Source of the DNA: Branchiibius sp. NY16-3462-2
GTDB lineage: Bacteria > Actinomycetota > Actinomycetes > Actinomycetales > Dermatophilaceae
Direction of reading: 5' to 3'
Length of the DNA stretch: 64,000 bases
Assembly (NCBI RefSeq): GCF_001594145.1
Contig: NZ_LVCF01000025.1
Span: forward strand, 186,001 to 250,000
The position numbers and the translations under genes were made by a program. Below the pieces are notes generated by a model that saw nothing but the letters and a program-made list of their open reading frames with translations, was not told the origin of the DNA and ran no database searches. Below are positions 33,096 through 40,680 of this stretch, one piece after another. How positions within the stretch are numbered: the first letter of the stretch is position 1; each line of letters begins with the position of its first letter.

Positions 33096-34524
33096 CAGCT
33101 CGCCAACCCAACAGTGCGAACGCGGCGACGATGATCCAGCCGAGGTAGGGCGCGACGTTCTCCCGGAAGCCGAGGGTCCAGTCCGCGGTGCTCTGATCCA
33201 GTCCGCTGGCGCGGCCGGGTACGTAGGCCAGAGCCATGACCACCGAACGTACGACGAGCAGCGCGTCCCAGACGAACGCGGCCAGCAGGGGCAGCAGCAG
33301 CCAGGTCGTCGCGTCGTACCAGGGCAACGTGTAGGGCGCGAGGACGGCGAACGCCGTCGACAGCACGAACGTCGCGACTACAGCGTGCCGGGTCAGTGGA
33401 TCCGTGATGCGATCGGCCAATCCGTAGCGTCGGATCACCGCCCACAACCCATAGGCAAAGAGCACCATCGCTGCGGTCGCTAGTAGGAAAACGACCGTGG
33501 TGACCAGCCACTCGGGCAGACCCAGCACCCGCAGCAACCGGATCGGCAGAGACCACGGGGACGCGTAGGAGAACGAACCGCCGGCCGCACCCAGCTGATG
33601 CAGCACGTGCGGACCGGCCACGACGTAACAGGGCACGATCACCAACATCGCGCCACCGAGCAGCGACCACAGCCGGCCCGGCAGCACCCAGGTCCCGCGA
33701 GCACCGATCCGGCGCCGGTCCACCTGCCACCAGGCCCAGGCCAGCGCGAGGCCGACCACGCCGTACGTCACCTTGGTGCTGAACGCGGCTCCGGTCAGCG
33801 CGCCCGCGAGCCACGGTGATCGTCGGGCCGCGAGCAGGGCTGCCACCACGAAGAATCCGGCGATCAGGTCCACGTGCGCCCCCAGGACCAGGATGCCGAA
33901 CACCACCGGGTTGAAGGTCCACAGCAGGTCGATCCGACCGCGTCGGCCGGGTGCCAGTTGGAGCAACACCCAACGGCAGCCGAGCCAGGCGAGCACGATG
34001 AAGATCTGCCAGATCCACACCGTGACGCGCAGGTTCTGGCCGCCGATGAAGGACGAAATGGCTTGCAGCATCGTCGCGAACGGTCCGTAGATGCTGGGCG
34101 TGTGCTGCCACGGCGGCTGCACCGCGGCGGTCACGGGATCCAGCCCACCGTGCCAGCCGATCGGCGATTCGAGGTACGGGTCGCCGCCCTGCGCCGCGAT
34201 CCGACCGTAGGCCGCATAGTTGACGTGGTCGGCCGAGCCGAACGGACCGGTCAGGAGCGCAAGTACGCCGAGCCCGACCGGCAGTGCCCATCCCCAGACC
34301 CGGGTCGGCGGGCGCAGAAGCGCGAGGATCACCCCGATCCCACCGGCGATGAAGGCGATGTAGAGCAGCACGCTGACGCTGGTCGGCGACAGCTGCCAGT
34401 CCAAGGTGCCGGGCGCCCAACCACGCGGCCCCAGGGGAGGTTTGGCGGCTGACGGTCCAGCCATGCCGACCGCGATGAGAATCGCGAACGACAGGACGAG
34501 AAGCCCCGTGCGCACCCTGCTCAT
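33031..34524 (-). CDS. GT-C fold membrane glycosyltransferase (MptB/GT87-like)
   Basis: 497 residues and about twelve helices. The first large loop carries GSADHVNYAAYGRIAAQG, with an acidic residue in the usual GT-C catalytic position, followed by GGDPYLESP, as in actinobacterial polyprenol-phosphomannose-dependent alpha-mannosyltransferases. It probably elongates a lipoglycan or mannan. The ATG at 34524 overlaps the stop of the GT2 gene by 4 nt. The Ser/Pro-rich C-terminus overlaps the end of aspD. Together with the GT2 enzyme it can form a donor-synthesis plus transfer pair. Confidence 0.85.
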   Translation of the reverse strand: MSRVRTGLLVLSFAILIAVGMAGPSAAKPPLGPRGWAPGTLDWQLSPTSVSVLLYIAFIAGGIGVILALLRPPTRVWGWALPVGLGVLALLTGPFGSADHVNYAAYGRIAAQGGDPYLESPIGWHGGLDPVTAAVQPPWQHTPSIYGPFATMLQAISSFIGGQNLRVTVWIWQIFIVLAWLGCRWVLLQLAPGRRGRIDLLWTFNPVVFGILVLGAHVDLIAGFFVVAALLAARRSPWLAGALTGAAFSTKVTYGVVGLALAWAWWQVDRRRIGARGTWVLPGRLWSLLGGAMLVIVPCYVVAGPHVLHQLGAAGGSFSYASPWSLPIRLLRVLGLPEWLVTTVVFLLATAAMVLFAYGLWAVIRRYGLADRITDPLTRHAVVATFVLSTAFAVLAPYTLPWYDATTWLLLPLLAAFVWDALLVVRSVVMALAYVPGRASGLDQSTADWTLGFRENVAPYLGWIIVAAFALLGWRAATSSPPQSSSSSPASPARSRP

Positions 34525-35195
34525 CGGCGCATCGCCCGCCATCGACGTACGCCGAGTGCCCGGGCCACGTCGCGATATTGAGCCGCGCGGTGCACCTGCC
34601 CGCGCCAATCCGACCCGGTGACGCGATGACGCAGTTCGCAGGGCACCTCACGGACCCGCAGACCGGCCTGCAGCACGTCAACGGTCAGACCCACCTCGAC
34701 ACCCCAGCCCGCCGCCAGGGGCGAACCGGCGTGCAATGCAGCTTGATTCAGGCATCGCATTCCTGACAACGGCTGAGTGGCCTCCCAACCGGTGAGACGA
34801 CGGATCCCGCCACGTGCCAGCCGCACCACGAAACCGTGTCCCCCACCGGGGCCCTGCGGCGGCAGGATCGCGATGGTCATGTCGGCTTCATCGTCGGCCA
34901 CAGGAGGCACCAGAACCCCCACAGCAGAGGCTGATTCACCCAGATCGGCATCGACGAAGAGCACTTGGTCGACGTCTCCGATCTCGGCCAGTCCCGTCGT
35001 GAGGGCGGCCGCCTTGCCCTGGTTGCGGCGATGCTGCACCACCGTCGCACCCGCGGCACGGGCCAGCTCGGCCGTGTCATCAGACGAACCGTCGTCGACG
35101 ACCACCACCTCGGCACCGAGGTCGCGGACAGCCTGGACGGTAGCGGCGATGCGCTCCGCTTCGTCCTTGGCAGGAATGATGGCGGCGAGGCTCAC
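34521..35195 (-). CDS. Family 2 glycosyltransferase
   Basis: 224 residues, GT-A fold: AAIIPAKDEAERIAATV at the N-terminus, VVVVDDGSSDDTAELA, QGKAAALTTGL and the metal-binding VDADLGE in place of DxD. The short length without membrane helices resembles glucosyl-3-phosphoglycerate synthase or dolichol-phosphate-mannose synthase-like enzymes; the C-terminal region (ATQPLSGMRCLNQAAL, then GWGVEVGLTVDV) fits either. GTG start overlapping the DUF5926 stop by 4 nt. Cotranscribed with the membrane glycosyltransferase downstream. Confidence 0.87.
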   Translation of the reverse strand: MSLAAIIPAKDEAERIAATVQAVRDLGAEVVVVDDGSSDDTAELARAAGATVVQHRRNQGKAAALTTGLAEIGDVDQVLFVDADLGESASAVGVLVPPVADDEADMTIAILPPQGPGGGHGFVVRLARGGIRRLTGWEATQPLSGMRCLNQAALHAGSPLAAGWGVEVGLTVDVLQAGLRVREVPCELRHRVTGSDWRGQVHRAAQYRDVARALGVRRWRAMRR

Positions 35196-36061
35196 CGGAT
35201 CGTCAGCTGCCTACTCACCAGGCGATCGCGGGCGCGGCGCTGCTCGGCGTCGAGCGGTGCGTCGACCGCGAGGTGGGTCTCGAATCGCTTTGTCAATGCT
35301 GCGAAGTCGTCGACGATGGCGTCGGGCTCCAACGCCGTGTCGACCTCCCACACCGGCACGAGCAGGCCACTGGCGCGGAAAGCGCCCAGCAGCCGGCCCT
35401 CGCCCAGACCGGCCTCGTCAGCGGCGACCAGCCGCGCGAGAGCATTCGTGGCGGTGTCCTCGTCGGTGCCCAGCACCCAGCGCACGAAGCTGCGGTCACC
35501 GACCCGGCACCAATAAGCGGACTGGTCCGGTAGCAGCCGCTGGGTCGGAGCGACCGCTTCGTTGGCGCGCTCGAGGGAGGCTTTCCCGTCCTCGTCCAGG
35601 TCGCCGTCCTCGACCCAGAAGTCGAAACCGTCGTAGAGCGTGGGCTCGAAGGTCGTGCTGGTGATCAGGTCCTGCAGGCGCGGGGTGTCGAAGGTCGGTC
35701 GAGGCACAGCGGTCAATGGCTGGCCGGGCTCCAAGTCCAGCGCGGCGATGAGTGCAGCGGCCAGGTCGCGGCTGGCGTCGCCGGAGCCACCGCCGCTCTG
35801 CATCGCGATCAACACGTGGCCACCGTCATCGGTGGCGCGGTGCAGAGCCGGCCAGGCCATCGGCAGGACGGTGGCGATCGTCGCCTGACCGGACCGATCG
35901 GCGTACGTGAAATCAACCGAAGCGGTCGCGGCGGGCACGAACTCGCGCAGGGCCACCCAGTCGGTCTCCCCGGCCAGGCCCTCGAAGGGGCGCGCGACGA
36001 ACGGCGCCGGCACCACCTTTGGCTGCTTGTCCTTACGTTCCCGCCGAGAAGCTTTGCCCAT
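35192..36061 (-). CDS. DUF5926 family protein
   Basis: 289 residues, a conserved actinobacterial protein of unknown function. It opens with the basic stretch MGKASRRERKDKQPK, then FVARPFEGLAGETDWVALREFVPAA, which is characteristic of the family, and later FDFWVEDGDLDEDG. The ATG at 36061 is used rather than one three codons upstream because the family begins MGKASRR. TAGAGT lies 8 nt upstream. It heads a three-gene run with the two glycosyltransferases (4 nt overlaps). Confidence 0.88.
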   Translation of the reverse strand: MGKASRRERKDKQPKVVPAPFVARPFEGLAGETDWVALREFVPAATASVDFTYADRSGQATIATVLPMAWPALHRATDDGGHVLIAMQSGGGSGDASRDLAAALIAALDLEPGQPLTAVPRPTFDTPRLQDLITSTTFEPTLYDGFDFWVEDGDLDEDGKASLERANEAVAPTQRLLPDQSAYWCRVGDRSFVRWVLGTDEDTATNALARLVAADEAGLGEGRLLGAFRASGLLVPVWEVDTALEPDAIVDDFAALTKRFETHLAVDAPLDAEQRRARDRLVSRQLTIR

Positions 36062-36082
36062 AGGGCTCAACTCTAGGTGGAT

Positions 36083-36520
36083 TCACATCCGGCGCCGCGA
36101 CGGGCCGCCGAGGGCTGCCCAGACGGTGGTGCGGCCGTCTTCATCGCTGACCCCCCACTCGTGGGCCAGCGAGCGCACGATCCGCAGGCCCCGCCCGCTG
36201 CGCGCCCACTCCGAGGACGGTTTGGGCGCGGGTGTCTTGCCGCTGCCGCCGTCGGAGACCTCGATCTCCACCCGCGGCGGACGCACCTTCCAGTGCACGC
36301 GGATCGAGCCGTCGGGAAGTGGCTTGCCGTGCAGGATGGCGTTCGCGACCAGTTCGGAGGCAACCTGTTCGGTCTCCTGGACCACCTGCTCCGGCACCGT
36401 CGTACCCGCCAGATCCTCCAGTACCGCCTTGCGGATCCGCGGTACGGATTGCAGATCCCACGCCAGGCGCACGGTGCGCACGTGCGCGTCGGTGCCGTCG
36501 GCGCCGTCGTTGTCAGTCAT
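36083..36520 (-). CDS. Anti-sigma/serine kinase-like ATPase (HATPase_c_2)
   Basis: 145 residues resembling RsbW/SpoIIAB-type or Streptomyces regulatory ATPases. It has the N-box VASELVANAILHG near residue 52, EVSDGGSGKTP as the G1-like box and RSGRGLRIVRSLAHEWGV as the G2 box. Such proteins bind or phosphorylate anti-anti-sigma factors or act as stand-alone regulators. No sigma factor or antagonist is adjacent. The ATG at 36520 overlaps the GdpD stop by 4 nt, so the two are coupled. Confidence 0.85.
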   Translation of the reverse strand: MTDNDGADGTDAHVRTVRLAWDLQSVPRIRKAVLEDLAGTTVPEQVVQETEQVASELVANAILHGKPLPDGSIRVHWKVRPPRVEIEVSDGGSGKTPAPKPSSEWARSGRGLRIVRSLAHEWGVSDEDGRTTVWAALGGPSRRRM

Positions 36521-37332
36521 GAAACCCCCTGCTGGCTTACCGCGAAGCGTACGTCGGCCGGCCGGTTGGTGATGATGGCGTCCACCCCCAGCTCGAGACA
36601 CAGGGCGACGTCCTCGGGTTGATCGACGGTCCAGACGTGCACTTCGCGTCCGGCGGCGTGCTGCCGCGCCACGAACTCGGGGAAGCGTTTGATGATGCCC
36701 AGCCGCGGTCCGACGATGGGCAGGTCGGCCGGGAAGAAATCGATGACCCGCAGGCCGGCACCGACCTCGATCAGTTGCACCCGCTGCAGGCTGGGGGCCA
36801 ACCGGCCGAAGCGGGCAACAGCACGGGTCGAGAACGACATCATCCGCACGCGCGGTTTGTCGGGTGCGGGAGTCAGCAGGTCGTATTCGCGCAGGACGGA
36901 GACGAGTTTGCGCTCGACGTCGCCGGCCCAGCGGGTCGGGTGTTTGGTCTCGATGACCAGTTCGAGGGGGCGGTCGGCGGCCAGGACCGAGCGGATCAGC
37001 TGACGCAGCGTGAGGATCTGGGCGTGGTGCCGGTCCGGCTCTTCCGACTCATCGGGGTGTTCGCGCTTCCAGCTGCCCCAGTCCATACCTTCCAGTTGGG
37101 CCAGCTCCAACTCGGAGACGACCCCCTCGCCGTCCGAGGTGCGGTTGACCCGGCGGTCGTGCACACAGACCAGGTGTTGGTCGGCGGTGAGCCGCACGTC
37201 GCATTCGAGACCGTCCGCGCCTTCATCGATAGCGCGCAGGTAGGCCCCGAGGGTGTGTTCGGGTTCGGCGTGGCTGGAGCCGCGGTGCGCGATCACCCGC
37301 GGCGGTTTCCCGGACAGCGTCACGCGGGACAT
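36517..37332 (-). CDS. Glycerophosphodiester phosphodiesterase
   Basis: 271 residues, TIM-barrel GDPD domain. Catalytic landmarks are VIAHRGSSHAEPEHTLGAY (His-Arg and Glu), LECDVRLTADQHLVCVHD (Glu, Asp and the second His), LVIETKHP and HVWTVDQPED. It has no signal peptide, so it is cytoplasmic, hydrolysing glycerophosphodiesters to glycerol-3-phosphate and an alcohol. It is divergent from the MerR-family gene across 46 bp that contain the latter's promoter. Confidence 0.94.
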   Translation of the reverse strand: MSRVTLSGKPPRVIAHRGSSHAEPEHTLGAYLRAIDEGADGLECDVRLTADQHLVCVHDRRVNRTSDGEGVVSELELAQLEGMDWGSWKREHPDESEEPDRHHAQILTLRQLIRSVLAADRPLELVIETKHPTRWAGDVERKLVSVLREYDLLTPAPDKPRVRMMSFSTRAVARFGRLAPSLQRVQLIEVGAGLRVIDFFPADLPIVGPRLGIIKRFPEFVARQHAAGREVHVWTVDQPEDVALCLELGVDAIITNRPADVRFAVSQQGVS

Positions 37333-37340
37333 TCTGGCAC

Positions 37341-37371
37341 TTGCGTTCGAGCGCGCTCAAAGCCCTAGCGT
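37341..37371 (+). promoter_or_regulatory. MerR-type promoter with long spacer and central dyad
   Basis: TTGCGT (37341-37346) and TAGCGT (37366-37371) are 19 bp apart, the over-long spacing typical of promoters activated by MerR-family proteins. The palindrome GAGCGCGCTC (37349-37358) lies within the spacer. The -10 is 7 nt from the merR-like ATG, so the transcript is probably leaderless and autoregulated. Confidence 0.65.
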
Positions 37372-37378
37372 CGTGTTT

Positions 37379-37846
37379 ATGACATCCAGCGAACACCTGA
37401 TGCGCCGGGCCCTGGCCGCTCTCGATGAGCTCGACGGCCCGATGTCGGTGGAGGTGATTCATCGGCTGACCGAGTTGCCGGTCCTGGACTCGCCGCTCAC
37501 TGTGGCGCAGGTCGCAGACCTGCTCGACGTCAGCCCGCATTCGCTGCGTTACTACGAGCGCATCGGTCTGGTGTCGGTGGCCCGCGACGGGGCGGGGCAA
37601 CGCGCCTACTCCGCGGACGCCGTACGCCGATTGGTCTTCATCACGCGAATGCGGCTGTCGGGTATGCCGATCCACGACCTGCAGCACTACGTCTCGCTCG
37701 TCGACCTGGGTGAGGAGACCGTGCCAGAGCGCCTCGACATGTTGCTGGAGCACCGGGACACCATCCGCCGCCAGATCCGCGAGTTGACGCTGTCGCTCGC
37801 GGCGACCGAATACAAGATCGCGACCTACGGAGGCCACACCTCATGA
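37379..37846 (+). CDS. MerR-family transcriptional regulator
   Basis: 155 residues. The DNA-binding domain starts late, at about residue 40 (LTVAQVADLLDVSPHSLRYYERIGLV), followed by the wing with QRAYSADAVRRLVFITRMR and a dimerisation helix (about 120-150). Most MerR proteins begin directly with the HTH; here a helical 39-residue extension (HLMRRALAALDELDG) precedes it. The start is supported by a MerR-type promoter 7 nt upstream. No effector-binding cysteine pair is visible, so the inducer is unlikely to be a metal. The stop overlaps the aldo/keto reductase start by 4 nt. Confidence 0.88.
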   Translation: MTSSEHLMRRALAALDELDGPMSVEVIHRLTELPVLDSPLTVAQVADLLDVSPHSLRYYERIGLVSVARDGAGQRAYSADAVRRLVFITRMRLSGMPIHDLQHYVSLVDLGEETVPERLDMLLEHRDTIRRQIRELTLSLAATEYKIATYGGHTS

Positions 37847-38829
37847 AGTACCGCACCATCGGCGACCTGTCCGTCTCCGCCCTCGGCCTGGGCTGCATGG
37901 GCATGAGCTTCGCCTACGGGCCCGCCGACTCTGGCGAAGCGCTGGCCACCCTGTCGCGCGCGCTTGAGTTGGGGGTCAACTTCTTCGACACCGCCGACAT
38001 GTACGGCGTGGGCGGAGCCAACGAGAAACTCCTGTCCACGTTCCTGGCCGACCATCGTTCCGAGGTGGTGCTGGCGACCAAGTTCGGCATCGTCACGTCT
38101 CCGGACACGGGTCTGCCCGCGGGGGTGAACGGTTCGCCGGCCTACGTGCGGCAGGCGGTGGACGCGTCGCTGCAGCGGTTGGGTACCGACGTGATCGACC
38201 TGTACTACCTGCACCGCGTCGACCCGGAGGTGCCGATCGAGGAGACCGTGGGGGCGATGGCCTCGCTGGTGGCGGCCGGCAAGGTGCGGCACCTGGGCAT
38301 CTCCGAGGCGTCGGCTTCGACCCTGCGACGGGCGGCTGCGGTGCATCCAATCGCGGCGCTGCAGTCGGAATGGTCAGTGTTCAGCCGCGACATCGAGGCA
38401 TCGGACGTGGTCGCCGCGCGGGAGATCGGCGCGGCGATCGTGCCGTACAGCCCGCTGGGCCGGGGGATGCTGACGGGATCTGCTGCGGCCCTCGCACCTT
38501 CTGCTGGGGACTTCCGCTCGACGCTGCCGCGTTGGCAATCGGCGAATCTGGAACGCAACCGGGAGCTGGTCGCTTCCGTGCAGTCGATCGCCGCGTCATT
38601 GGACGCCACGCCGGGCCAGGTGGCTCTGGCCTGGTTGCTGGCGCAGGGCGAGGACGTGATCCCGATCCCGGGCACCAAGCGGCGGTCCTACCTGGAGGAG
38701 AACGTCGGGGCGGTGTCGTTGCCGCTGTCCACCGAGCACCTCTCCACCTTGTCGGCGCTGCAGCCTGCTGGAGAACGCTACCCGGACATGGCCTGGGTTG
38801 CGGGCGAATCAGCCTCTCTCGCGGAGTAA
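37843..38829 (+). CDS. Aldo/keto reductase
   Basis: 328 residues, TIM-barrel NADPH-dependent oxidoreductase of the AKR13/YakC type: LGLGCMGMSFAYG near residue 16, catalytic Asp/Tyr in FFDTADMYG, Lys in LATKFG, His in YYLHRVDP, and coenzyme contacts in IPGTKRRSYLEEN. It reduces aldehydes or ketones; the physiological substrate is unknown. Coupled to the MerR gene, so probably induced by an electrophile sensed by that regulator (inference). The 3' end overlaps the convergent Mur ligase gene by 21 bp. Confidence 0.93.
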   Translation: MKYRTIGDLSVSALGLGCMGMSFAYGPADSGEALATLSRALELGVNFFDTADMYGVGGANEKLLSTFLADHRSEVVLATKFGIVTSPDTGLPAGVNGSPAYVRQAVDASLQRLGTDVIDLYYLHRVDPEVPIEETVGAMASLVAAGKVRHLGISEASASTLRRAAAVHPIAALQSEWSVFSRDIEASDVVAAREIGAAIVPYSPLGRGMLTGSAAALAPSAGDFRSTLPRWQSANLERNRELVASVQSIAASLDATPGQVALAWLLAQGEDVIPIPGTKRRSYLEENVGAVSLPLSTEHLSTLSALQPAGERYPDMAWVAGESASLAE

Positions 38830-40236
38830 TTCGGCGGCGACGGTGGCGTCGTGGAAATCGACGTCGCCGTCCGGCAGGTGCTGGACGCGCTCGTGACCTT
38901 TGCCGGCGATGAGCACCAGGTCGCCTGGTTGCGCTTCATCAAGGGCCTTGGCGATGGCCTCGCGTCGGTCCAGGATCACCTCGTGGCCGGGAGCGCCCGC
39001 CTTCACCTCGTGGGCGATGGCGTCGGGTGACTCGTCGTAGGAGTCGTCGGTGGTGATGATGCCGATGTCGGCCTTCTCGGTGGCGACGGCGCCCATCTTC
39101 GGTCGCTTGGCGGGGTCGCGTCGACCCGCTGCTCCGTAGACCACGATGACCCGCCCCTGCGTGACTGAGCGCGCCACGTCGAGGACCGCCGACAGGCCGA
39201 CGTCGGTGTGTGCGTAGTCGACGATGACTTCGATGCCCTGATCGTTGGAGACGCGCTCGAAACGACCTGGCACCTGTGGGATCTCGGCTACGGCTCGCTG
39301 CAACGTGTCGGGATCCATGCCGGTTTCGAGAGCGATCGCTGCAGCACCCGTGACGTTGAGGACGTTGTAGTCACCGAGCAGCGGCATGTGCAGGGGCAGT
39401 TCCTGCTGCGGGGTGCGCAGGACGAAATCCGTTCCGGCAGCTGTTTGTTCGATATCAACTGCTCGGTAGTCGGCGTCGCTGGCTGTACCGAAGCGCAAGG
39501 TGCCGCTGATCTCGTTAGCCAGGCGGGCGCCGTACGGGTCATCGACGTTCGCCAGCTTTGGCCCGTCGGTCCACTCGAACAGTCGGCGCTTGGTCAGGTA
39601 GTAGTCCTCCATCGTGGGGTGGAAGTCCAGATGGTCGCGGGACAGGTTCGTGAAAAGGGCTGCCGCGTAATGGGTTCCGGCGACCCGCTGCAGCGCGATG
39701 CCGTGCGAGCTGGTCTCCAGGACGACATACTGGACGCCCTCGTCCCGCATCCGTGCCAAGGTGCCCTGGACCAGGGGGGCCTCACCCGTCGTACGCACGG
39801 CCGGTCGGCGGTCGGTGCCCACGATGATCTCGGCGGTGCTCAGCAGACCGGTCCTGGCGGCGCCGTAGGCACCAGAGAGAATGCCATGCAGCACATAGGA
39901 ACTCGTCGTCTTGCCGTTGGTGCCGGTGATGCCGTAGACGGTCAGGTGCTTGGAGGGGTCACCGTTCACGGCGACGGCCAGCCGCGCCATGGCCGCTCTA
40001 GTGTCGGGCACCACGGCGGTGGGGGCGTCGTCGATGGGATGGTCCGCGACGATGAGCGTGGCACCCTGCTCGAGGGCTTGCGGGACGAAGCGGGCTCCGT
40101 CGGTGGTGAAACCCTTGATCGCGACGTACGCCGAGCCGGGGCCGACCGCGCGCGAATCGTTGGTCACCGCGCTCACCTGCACGTCAGGCACATCGACACC
40201 GAGTACGTCGCGCAGGGCCGGGCCGTCCAGAATCAC
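38809..40236 (-). CDS. murE: MurE-like UDP-MurNAc-tripeptide ligase with atypical amino-acid motif
   Basis: 475 residues, full three-domain Mur ligase: UDP-binding N-domain with AVTNDSRAVGPGSAYVAI, ATP-binding GITGTNGKTTSSYVL near residue 105, carbamylated-Lys region HLDFHPTMEDYYLTKRRLF, and C-domain DYAHTDVGLSAVLDVAR. Where diaminopimelate-adding MurE has DNPR, this protein reads TDDSYDESPDAI, so the added residue cannot be inferred by the usual rule. It lies outside any dcw cluster. GTG start, with TACGCT 6 nt upstream. It could be the sole MurE, a second copy, or a ligase for a different precursor. Confidence 0.85.
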   Translation of the reverse strand: MILDGPALRDVLGVDVPDVQVSAVTNDSRAVGPGSAYVAIKGFTTDGARFVPQALEQGATLIVADHPIDDAPTAVVPDTRAAMARLAVAVNGDPSKHLTVYGITGTNGKTTSSYVLHGILSGAYGAARTGLLSTAEIIVGTDRRPAVRTTGEAPLVQGTLARMRDEGVQYVVLETSSHGIALQRVAGTHYAAALFTNLSRDHLDFHPTMEDYYLTKRRLFEWTDGPKLANVDDPYGARLANEISGTLRFGTASDADYRAVDIEQTAAGTDFVLRTPQQELPLHMPLLGDYNVLNVTGAAAIALETGMDPDTLQRAVAEIPQVPGRFERVSNDQGIEVIVDYAHTDVGLSAVLDVARSVTQGRVIVVYGAAGRRDPAKRPKMGAVATEKADIGIITTDDSYDESPDAIAHEVKAGAPGHEVILDRREAIAKALDEAQPGDLVLIAGKGHERVQHLPDGDVDFHDATVAAELLRERG

Positions 40237-40306
40237 CGCGCGAGCGTATCGCTTGGTCTTTCTTGCCCTATCTAGGCTCGCCGCTAGACAGGTAGATACG
40301 GGGCAA

Positions 40307-40609
40307 TCATGCCTCGGGTAACCAGCCGATCGCCCGGAATGTATTCAGCGCGAACTCTCCAACGTCAGGTGGGGTCAGTTCCGAACGGGCGAACCACTTC
40401 GCGGCGCCGAACCGGCGATCCGCGCGGCGTACACGGCGCTGACGTAGGCGACCTGATCTCCGTGGGGATAGGTCACCCGGAACTGTGGTCCGCCGATCAC
40501 TCCGAGGAGGCCGGTGAGTTCGACGTCGAGACCGGTCTCCTCCTTGGCCTCCCGACGCGCCGTGCCCGACCTTCTCCCGCAGACGGGCAATGTGTGGAGC
40601 GACCGGCAT
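40307..40609 (-). pseudogene. Frameshifted, internally deleted NUDIX hydrolase
   Basis: The start ATGCCGGTC codes MPVAPHIARLREKVGHG, the usual N-terminus of an actinobacterial NUDIX family. The frame then breaks, and ARREAKEETGLDVELTGLLG (the second half of the Nudix box) continues in another frame through YPHGDQVAYVSAVYAARIAG. It breaks again and finishes in the first frame with AAKWFARSELTPPDVGEF and a stop. About 40 residues including the glycine-rich first half of the Nudix box are gone. Two separate frame changes make sequencing error unlikely. Non-functional. Confidence 0.85.
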
Positions 40610-40680
40610 TCTCCCAACGTACCTACGCGCTCAGCTGTGGGTCGCAGGATGTTGTCGGTGGTCGCAAGTACGGTCGTTTC

